Below are positions 51,002 through 57,098 of a DNA stretch of 57,098 nt, in pieces. This DNA is from Candidatus Poribacteria bacterium. Its GTDB lineage: Bacteria > Poribacteria > WGA-4E > WGA-3G. The notes beneath the pieces were generated by a model. That model was not told the DNA's origin. It made no database searches and saw nothing but the letters and a program-made list of their open reading frames with translations. Position 1 is the first letter of the stretch, and every line of letters starts with the position of its first letter. Location of the stretch: contig JAPPES010000111.1 of NCBI GenBank assembly GCA_028824125.1, positions 1-57,098 on the forward strand, given 5' to 3'. The translations under genes and the position numbers were made by a program.

Positions 51002-51180
51002 TTTGGGGGAACGCTTGCTGCAATTAAAATTTCAGAGTTGGAGGAACGAAATCTGCATAGCTCTAACAAAAACTGTGGAACTCTATAAGATTTAAGAAGT
51101 ACTGACGGGATGGCTGCAAAATCTGTAGAGATTGCAGCATGGCGTGATGAAACATGAAAAGAGGTTAAACAGCTATTTAG
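51002..51180 (+). pseudogene. Decayed third copy of the sigma C-terminal domain
   Basis: The plus strand reads FGGTLAAIKISELEERN, then a frame change, then remnants of the coding for ELRSTDGLAAKSAEIAAWREKT: AAGAAGTACTGACGGGATGG and TAGAGATTGCAGCATGGCGT match the 47608 gene almost base for base. Lost bases near 51090 and a TGG-to-TGA change (near 51155) disrupt the frame. It begins and ends without start or stop. The rest of 50809-51226 holds only repeat ends. Confidence 0.8.
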
Positions 51181-51226
51181 ACAGATGGCAGGACTTTTTA
51201 ATTTCTATGGACTTACGCAATTTGCT

Positions 51227-54013
51227 TTATTGAGAACGAGATCTTCTTTTAGCAGCTAACAACCGTGTCATTGTCCCTTCTGCTGGTTGTGCTAATTCCG
51301 GGGCTTCATCGTTTATATTAGTTTCAGGTGCAGAGACAGTTACAATTTGAGCATAGATATCGGGATTAGGACTTGTAACCATGCCAGATTTTTTCTGGCT
51401 GAGGCGTGTTAACGTATCAGGCACAACCACTTCAGATTGTCTGCGGAGTTGTGCGCGAAGTTCAGCGAAGTATCCGCTCGCTACGCTAAACCGTCGGAGA
51501 ATCATCTCCAACACAAACAAAACAACTGCTATAATTAACAACGTATGGGAGAGCGATACCCGTTTTTCAATTAAGGCACCCGCAGGCGTGGCGATTTGAG
51601 ATGCTGTCGGTTTATAAATACCACCTGTTTCCTCAGCAAGCTTCTTTAGCATAACGTTGTTAACATTGAAGTTTGCATATTCGGCAGGATAAGAAAGTGT
51701 TACCGTTTCCGTCAGTTTGCTGTCATCAGTTTCACGTTTTGCAGTGACAATATAAGAACCGCTATTGTTCATCTGGAATGTTCCGACGTAACGCCCTGTG
51801 CTTTCGTGCTGCATGTCAACAGATTGACTTTTACTATTCGGACCTGCAACTTGAACTGTATAAGATGTAGGGAGCACTTGTTGTGTATTAATAACAACTT
51901 CAGCACTGCCATTACGAGGCGAAACGATAAGATCAAAATCCGCAGCTGCCCCTTCAGTCGGTAAAGTCCAATTGACGACTTGTCCCCAAAACTTGCCAAA
52001 GTTTGGCCACGGAATCCAATCTTTACTCCACGCAGGTTTAACATCCGATGTCCATGCGACCGATTTGCCCAATCCGTAGTGCCAACCGGCCAGAAGAGGT
52101 TCGTCTTCGTGGGAGTTTATGAAAACCTGCGCTGTTGTTTTTTTTGATGTTGCAACATATCCGTAGAGAGGCGGTAACATATCAATATCATTTAAAATTG
52201 AAGTTGTCGACTTTTCTATTTTCGGATCAAACTGTTCCTGAACAACATAATTTTGGGTTTCTCTAACGGCATCCATCAAAACCTTTGGCAATTCCCGCAC
52301 ATTTTGAACAAGTATATACCGTCCATTGCCATCATTCGCTATCGCTTCAAGCAGATCTTTTGCAGCATCGCCTATCGCGATTGTTGTGATACCGATATGT
52401 GCCCCAGTTAACTCTTTTACTGTATTTTTAAACGTAGTGAGTTCTCCCTCAGATTTACCGTCTGATAAAAGAATAATGTGTTTCCGTTTTACATCGGCTG
52501 CTTTGAGTGTTTCACCAGCCTTTTTGAGTGCGACTTTCATCGCGGTAGTGCCGCCTGTCGCCTTAAGTCTCCCTACTGCCTTAATCAGCGTATCATGGTC
52601 TGATGTAAGAGGTGAAATATCACGAAGCTTAACGTCGAAACCGAGAACCGCAGCCTGATCCTCCGTATTTAAATTTCGAATTCCAGCGCGTATTGCTTCA
52701 ATGGCAAGTTCAATTTTTTTCTGTGCGCCAACGTAGTTCGCCATGCTTCCCGATGTATCAATTACAAAAACAAGTGCAACGGAATCTTTTTGCTCTCGCG
52801 GTGTCATCTCCACAGGGAGAACACGTTCTAACGCAGTATCCGTATATCCTCCAGGACCAAAAGCATGGTCACCACCAATAACCACTAACCCGTGTCCAAG
52901 ATCACGCACATAAGTTTCTATAATGTCCATCTGCTCTGACGAAAGCGTATCAGTGGAAATGTTGCTAAGTATCAATAAATCGTTGTGTTGAAATGTTACC
53001 AGTTCTGTCGGTATTTCGGCAGCAGAAATCACGTTTACGACAAAACCGTTTTCTTCAAGCACTTCTTTGAGGTTGTCGCCATGTTCCAAGTCACCTTCTG
53101 CGTACAACACATGAGGTTTATCCTGAATTTGCACTACCCCATAAGCCTGATTATTCTCAAGGATTTCGTCACTAACGTTTAGCTTCAGTTGGTATGTATG
53201 CGGGCGGTCTTCATAAACCTTTTGTGTTGGTAACGTCAATACATTTCTACCTTTTTGGAGGGCGAATTCAAGATCAGGGATTGGAACACCATTGTGATAA
53301 AGCGTGGCTGATACAGTCGAGATGCTACCATCTGTTTTAATGATCGCCTGTATTGCAAAGGATTGTCCTTTTCGCACCTTGTTCGGCAGCTGCAACTCTT
53401 GCACACGAATTGCGTCTTGCACGGTGTTTAAAGGAATTGTCATGATTTCTGCATCACTTGCAGAAAACAGTGGTAAAAAATCTGTGACGGGAGTACTACT
53501 GCGATTATGTATGCCATCAGTCAAAAGCACAATCCGGCGATGGTAATTCTCAGGTAATAATTCAAGTGATCGCCTGAGAGAAGCAAGAATATCAGTAACC
53601 TCTTGATCAACAGTTGATTCTTTCAGAACTGATAATAGTGAAGGTTGTTGATTCGCCGGTCCCATTCCAATTAAGACAGATGTCTCCTCAGCAAAACTGA
53701 TAACTCCAAATTGGTCAGCCGGTTTCAAATTTGTTATTGCAGTATTAATCTGATTAATCGCTTCTTCTTTTTCAGATGGTGCTATGCTATCAGATATATC
53801 AAGTAAAAATAGGACTGCAAGACGTTGTTCTGTGTGAGTTCGTTGGAGATTTGCTAAGGCAAGGATCGCACATAAAAAAGCACTGCATCTGAGAAGAAAA
53901 GTAATTCGTTTTCGCCACTTTGCTGCGATAACGCTTGTACGTAATTGGATAAGGATTAAGATTGGAACCGCCGCGAGTCCGATTAAGAAGAGAGGGGATA
54001 GGAAATCAAACAT
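51227..54013 (-). CDS. Membrane protein with two vWA domains and GATase-like domain
   Basis: A 928-residue inner membrane protein. It begins like BatA-type proteins (FLSPLFLIGLAAVPILILIQ), with two N-terminal membrane segments and one near residue 815 (SHTLLIIAVVLFVLEMILRR). The first vWA domain has LFLLDISDSIAPSEKEEAIN. A GATase-1-like segment follows (DIIETYVRDLGHGLVVIGGD, HAFGPGGYTDTALERVLPVE). The second vWA has a complete MIDAS (FVIDTSGSM, GGTTAMKVAL, LLSDGKSEG). Such proteins resemble the large glutamine-amidotransferase/vWA proteins of Planctomycetes and Bacteroidetes, often near MoxR genes, which are absent here. Confidence 0.88.
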   Translation of the reverse strand: MFDFLSPLFLIGLAAVPILILIQLRTSVIAAKWRKRITFLLRCSAFLCAILALANLQRTHTEQRLAVLFLLDISDSIAPSEKEEAINQINTAITNLKPADQFGVISFAEETSVLIGMGPANQQPSLLSVLKESTVDQEVTDILASLRRSLELLPENYHRRIVLLTDGIHNRSSTPVTDFLPLFSASDAEIMTIPLNTVQDAIRVQELQLPNKVRKGQSFAIQAIIKTDGSISTVSATLYHNGVPIPDLEFALQKGRNVLTLPTQKVYEDRPHTYQLKLNVSDEILENNQAYGVVQIQDKPHVLYAEGDLEHGDNLKEVLEENGFVVNVISAAEIPTELVTFQHNDLLILSNISTDTLSSEQMDIIETYVRDLGHGLVVIGGDHAFGPGGYTDTALERVLPVEMTPREQKDSVALVFVIDTSGSMANYVGAQKKIELAIEAIRAGIRNLNTEDQAAVLGFDVKLRDISPLTSDHDTLIKAVGRLKATGGTTAMKVALKKAGETLKAADVKRKHIILLSDGKSEGELTTFKNTVKELTGAHIGITTIAIGDAAKDLLEAIANDGNGRYILVQNVRELPKVLMDAVRETQNYVVQEQFDPKIEKSTTSILNDIDMLPPLYGYVATSKKTTAQVFINSHEDEPLLAGWHYGLGKSVAWTSDVKPAWSKDWIPWPNFGKFWGQVVNWTLPTEGAAADFDLIVSPRNGSAEVVINTQQVLPTSYTVQVAGPNSKSQSVDMQHESTGRYVGTFQMNNSGSYIVTAKRETDDSKLTETVTLSYPAEYANFNVNNVMLKKLAEETGGIYKPTASQIATPAGALIEKRVSLSHTLLIIAVVLFVLEMILRRFSVASGYFAELRAQLRRQSEVVVPDTLTRLSQKKSGMVTSPNPDIYAQIVTVSAPETNINDEAPELAQPAEGTMTRLLAAKRRSRSQ

Positions 54014-54179
54014 CTGTTTATTCTCCCGATGCTTTCCCAGAGACTCTACGCGTTATTAAGAAAACCAAATGTGGGGTTTTGGTTATCACACATCTTTTAT
54101 TGTTTTGGTACAAGAGACAGTGGCAAGATAGGAGAGATGTGTGATGGAAAGTCCCATAACAAATGTTTCAAAAACCTGA

Positions 54180-54893
54180 TCAATTACTTTTCTCCGCTTG
54201 AAGACGTTTGAGTTTTGCTAAAGCCTCGGCAAGTGCTGTCTCAGCATTCTGTCGTGCGGCGGCTTCTTGTCGTGCGCGTGTTTCAGCATGCTCAGCACGT
54301 GTTTCAGCATGCTCAGCACGTTCAGGGGATGTCTGCAACCACTGTGAGGTATTAGGGTTATATAACCTCAACACACCTCTATGTTCTCCTAATTCCAAAC
54401 CTAACACTGTCGATGGAAGTCGATCGTTTACAAATTCAATCTCTTGATATACGCCGTCAATCAACCGATAACCGATAAAACTCGGAACGATTTGACCAAA
54501 CGGGTCGTAAATGTAGTATTCTTTCACCGCAAGCACGGATGCATAGAGTTCTTTCTTTTTGCCCATATCCTCTGTAAAGGTACCAGGGCTTGCGACTTCC
54601 AGCACAAAATCAGGCGTGTTTGCTTCATCCCACGTCCGATAGGTTCGCCGCTGTTTCTTTTCAACGCCAAAAACCACGAATACGTCGGGTGATATAGATT
54701 TTCTTGGGTTTGCCTCTTCATAATATATGAAAAGGTTGCCAGATACATAAACATCGTTAGTAGACTCGAAATGGTGTTTTAGCATCTGAATGAAATCAAT
54801 CATTAAGTCTCTATGTTTCTCTGTTTCTGCCATAGGTTCGCCGTCCGATTCCGGATAGACTATTGTCGGCGCAGACTGTATTTTTCTCTGCAT
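54180..54893 (-). CDS. Uma2-family (DUF820) nuclease-like protein with coiled-coil tail
   Basis: A 237-residue protein of the Uma2 family, which has a PD-(D/E)XK nuclease-like fold. The core shows SGNLFIYYEEANPRKSISPD (Asp of the motif), DFVLEVASPGTFTEDMGKKK (the E-V-x-S-P motif, then Lys) and LAVKEYYIYDPFGQIVPSFI. The last 55 residues form a charged coiled coil with the repeat AEHAETR-AEHAETR-ARQEA. The ATG at 54893 follows GGGAG at 8 bases; an in-frame TTG at 54914 is less likely. Such genes occur in many paralogous copies in cyanobacteria and other large genomes; their role is unknown. Confidence 0.88.
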   Translation of the reverse strand: MQRKIQSAPTIVYPESDGEPMAETEKHRDLMIDFIQMLKHHFESTNDVYVSGNLFIYYEEANPRKSISPDVFVVFGVEKKQRRTYRTWDEANTPDFVLEVASPGTFTEDMGKKKELYASVLAVKEYYIYDPFGQIVPSFIGYRLIDGVYQEIEFVNDRLPSTVLGLELGEHRGVLRLYNPNTSQWLQTSPERAEHAETRAEHAETRARQEAAARQNAETALAEALAKLKRLQAEKSN

Positions 54894-55008
54894 CGTTCCA
54901 TCTCCCAGTATCAAGTATCAAGCTATGATGATTCAGTGTGTTGTTTTAAGTATATTATTAAATAGCGTTCATGTCAAGGGTAAGATTGGTATAGTAGCTA
55001 TCGCACCT

Positions 55009-56712
55009 CTATTGCTTGTGCAATTCCTCAAAATAAGCTTCAGCTGGTTGCGTTTCTGCTGTGTGTGTCAGTCCGTAGCGTTTACATAAAGCGATATACT
55101 CAGCGATCAAAGCACGCCGCCGTTGTGATGCAATTTCGCCGCCCGCTACCAACATCGCCTTGTAAGCAGGAATAGAGGCTTTTTCAACTCGTGCTTGGAG
55201 CTCTGAATTCGCTGCAAGTGCCAACGCTTCTTGGAAATAGTCAAACACACGTTGGGCACTCTCAGCGTCTAAACCGACATCCTCTGGACTCGGAAAACAT
55301 CGCGGGTGTAGGTTTTTCGCTTCAACATTTTCGTGGAGAAAATTGATGTAATCCAGAATGGCAGATGCAGCTGTTCCGTAATGAAGTTCCACAAATTCGG
55401 TTAAAATTGCCTGATCGTCAAGATATGGATTCCAAAGGAGACGTGAAATTAAGTAATTTCGTAAATCAGAGAATTCACCTGTAAACCCGTTGCCATTTGC
55501 CTGCATAAAGACACCTTTTGCATTGTTCCGCAAAAAGTAACGGACGTTAGCCCCAATACTCCGAAGATTTGGAAATGGCAAATCGTAGGATCGAAAATTG
55601 GTATTATAATTCCAAATCCAGATGTCATTACAGATTTTGCCCCACTCGTTTGTATCCGCGCAAAATGCTTGATTCTGTTCACAATCGGGGTTGTCAATAG
55701 CATGGAGTGTGCAACATTCAATGCTACAGAGTTGGATTTGCACATTGTGCCGCGGCGTAACAGTCTTAGGCGGTTTGCGCGTATACCAATATGCAAGTGT
55801 GCCAATTTTGACATCTGGATGGGCTTTTTCAATACGTTCCGCCACAGCGTTGACAAATGTCAACTGTGAACCCATCGGCGTACCTTCTGCTTCGTTTAAC
55901 TCCTCACATCGTTCGCAACGGCAGTATGCAGCTGTATCTGCTTGGCTCACACTGATATTCGCAACATTGGGGTTGTCGGTAAGTCGTTGAATTGCTGTCG
56001 CAGCTGCAACCTCAATCACTTCGGGGTTGGTAACACACAACTGCGGTCCACCTCCGTGGGTATTGGTGTCTCTTTTGCCATCAACTAAAGCGTAATACTC
56101 TGGATGATTTTCACCGTACGTGCCGTAAGGGACGAGCACATGAAACGAATGGTTGATAAGTTGTTGACCAGTTTTTCCACCGAGATTATCAGCATCTGTG
56201 ACAGTGTTGACTTTGCGTTTCGCAGCAAATTCTGGGACATTCGAGTTCTCGCGATAATAACTCCAACGGAATGAAAACGGGGGATTGTAGGTATAATTAC
56301 CACAAGGTATTTTCAATTCACTCACATCTGGAACATAAGTATGGTCAGCAGTTAAAAATCGGAGCCCTACTAATTCCTCAAGAAATTGATGGACAGCATA
56401 AAGGATACCCCGTGGTAAACCTCCGCTGACCTGAATTTGGTTATTTTCAACCGTGATATGGATTTCCTCTTTATCCATTGTTGAAGACGCGCTGATATTG
56501 ACCTGCTCTTCATTGTGGTTGGTCCTTTCTTGAGCTGTCCCAAGCGGTAACGCAAACTGGGATGCTTGATTAAACCATTTTTGGAATTCTTCAGCAGCAT
56601 ATTTTTCTGAAGCTGCTGCATCATCAAAAATAGTAATACGCCAATTCTGCATCGCGGAGACCGCTAACTCCCCTTCAGTAGAATGAAACTTGAATGTTCT
56701 GTCAGTTGACAT
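55009..56712 (-). CDS. DUF4838 protein (glycoside-hydrolase-like)
   Basis: A 567-residue protein with an N-terminal GH67-N/GH20b-like beta domain (ITIFDDAAASEKYAAEEFQK, GGLPRGILYAVHQFLEELVG, LRFLTADHTYVP) and the DUF4838 barrel (SFHVLVPYGTYGENHPEYYA, NISVSQADTAAYCRCERCEE, AERIEKAHPDVKIGTLAYWY, IWIWNYNTNFRSYDLPFPNL). The Cys residues in YCRCERCEEL are characteristic. No signal peptide is seen with the start at 56712, which is chosen because AAGGAG lies 6 bases before the ATG. Family members act in or near polysaccharide breakdown, but activity has not been shown for most. Confidence 0.85.
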   Translation of the reverse strand: MSTDRTFKFHSTEGELAVSAMQNWRITIFDDAAASEKYAAEEFQKWFNQASQFALPLGTAQERTNHNEEQVNISASSTMDKEEIHITVENNQIQVSGGLPRGILYAVHQFLEELVGLRFLTADHTYVPDVSELKIPCGNYTYNPPFSFRWSYYRENSNVPEFAAKRKVNTVTDADNLGGKTGQQLINHSFHVLVPYGTYGENHPEYYALVDGKRDTNTHGGGPQLCVTNPEVIEVAAATAIQRLTDNPNVANISVSQADTAAYCRCERCEELNEAEGTPMGSQLTFVNAVAERIEKAHPDVKIGTLAYWYTRKPPKTVTPRHNVQIQLCSIECCTLHAIDNPDCEQNQAFCADTNEWGKICNDIWIWNYNTNFRSYDLPFPNLRSIGANVRYFLRNNAKGVFMQANGNGFTGEFSDLRNYLISRLLWNPYLDDQAILTEFVELHYGTAASAILDYINFLHENVEAKNLHPRCFPSPEDVGLDAESAQRVFDYFQEALALAANSELQARVEKASIPAYKAMLVAGGEIASQRRRALIAEYIALCKRYGLTHTAETQPAEAYFEELHKQ

Positions 56713-57070
56713 AAATTGCTCCTTCAAACCCGAATGTGGTGGTGTTATTCTTTGCTGATCGTGACAAAATCCAAACGATGTTGTATTTGGTAAACCTTTC
56801 CTTTTCCAATCTTGAATTATTATACCATAATCTGGTTTCGGAAATGTGTACAAAATTCATATCTTCACGCTCGAACACATCGAACATCGTTCCTCCTGTT
56901 AGGGCAGATTCTATCCGCTATCAGTGGTTGAAAGGGGAAATGCTGCAAGGGTGGTGATTGGGCAGGAAGATCCGCCCCTACGTGTAGCACTGAAAACTGG
57001 ATACAATCTCCTTCAGCCTCTACCCAAAGGCATTCAATTGTCGATTTTCGCTATTGTTGGAGTGAATCAA

Positions 57071-57097
57071 CGCAGCATGCGCGTTTGGCATGCTGCG
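57071..57097. repeat. REP-like hairpin at the window end
   Basis: CGCAGCATGC, loop GCGTTTG, GCATGCTGCG form a perfect 10-bp stem. The loop matches those of hairpins at 208, 15578 and 35687. Between 56713 and 57070 I see no gene beyond the leader of the DUF4838 gene. Confidence 0.8.
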
Positions 57098-57098
57098 G

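Noticed and set aside
1..57098. CRISPR array, tRNA or rRNA genes
   Set aside because: No regularly spaced direct repeats with unique spacers, no cloverleaf with a GTTCGAATC-like arm, and no rRNA core sequence were noticed by eye; a tRNA scan and a covariance search would settle this.

Overview
The window looks like chromosomal DNA of a Gram-negative-type bacterium, most likely a member of Candidatus Poribacteria or a close relative. This is inferred from gene content, not from a marker gene: a DUF6785-type membrane protein, a PorV/PorQ-like outer membrane protein, dockerin-like tails on secreted WD40 and repeat proteins, a C-terminal sorting-type domain, a DUF4838 protein, an Uma2 nuclease, and many MITE-like and REP-like intergenic repeats. 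The DNA is fairly AT-rich. No rRNA, tRNA or CRISPR array was recognised.

Layout. 1-6.7 kb (+): ispF-cysS, three lipoproteins (one a HExxH gluzincin, two discoidin-like), then dprA. 6.8-9.5 kb (-): a three-gene operon of a NPPF methyltransferase, an LPG-synthase-type flippase and an amidohydrolase. 9.8-15.4 kb (-): a secreted pectate-lyase-like beta-helix protein, small genes embedded in decayed repeats, hflK-hflC and an SDR oxidoreductase. 15.8-22 kb (+): a secreted protein, a TolC-type channel plus an unusually long HlyD-type adaptor, and an L-arabinokinase-like GHMP kinase. 22.3-34.3 kb (+): the surface/secretion block, with a DUF6785 membrane protein, a PorV-like protein, a 14-blade WD40-dockerin protein, a 1955-residue repeat protein (15 repeats, cohesin-like and dockerin-like modules, C-terminal sorting-like domain) and an outer membrane barrel. 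34.4-37.4 kb (+): an iron-type alcohol dehydrogenase and an orphan double ATPase of a sugar/nucleoside importer whose 3' end lies inside a MITE. 37.5-44.9 kb (-): two tandem cysteine-motif proteins separated by a transposase remnant, a multi-zinc-ribbon protein, a solitary HicB, a Gfo/Idh/MocA oxidoreductase, a VOC protein, a small membrane protein and a ThiO-like oxidase. 45.2-51.2 kb (+): an ECF sigma factor fused to a membrane-anchored C-terminal domain, followed by a duplicated two-gene cassette, a lipoprotein with a C39-like peptidase and DUF1573-like domains, and a decayed third copy of the sigma tail. 51.2-57.1 kb (-): a double-vWA membrane protein, an Uma2 protein and a DUF4838 protein.

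How the parts relate. The 24-34 kb block reads as a surface-display set: a PorV-like shuttle beside a cargo with a sorting-type tail, together with secreted beta-propeller and dockerin-like modules. The 45-51 kb block reads as an envelope-linked regulatory cassette. Its sigma factor is translationally coupled to an exported protein, and the sigma C-terminal domain recurs as a separate membrane protein and as a pseudogene. Both blocks, and the two cysteine-motif proteins, carry clear traces of recent duplication and decay.

The intergenic DNA is the other notable layer. It holds at least four families of inverted-repeat elements. One has a clean 9-bp target duplication, one contributes the last codons and stop of a gene, two 208/209-bp copies sit between direct repeats of palindromes, and one group is a set of hairpins with a near-constant 7-nt loop but different stems.
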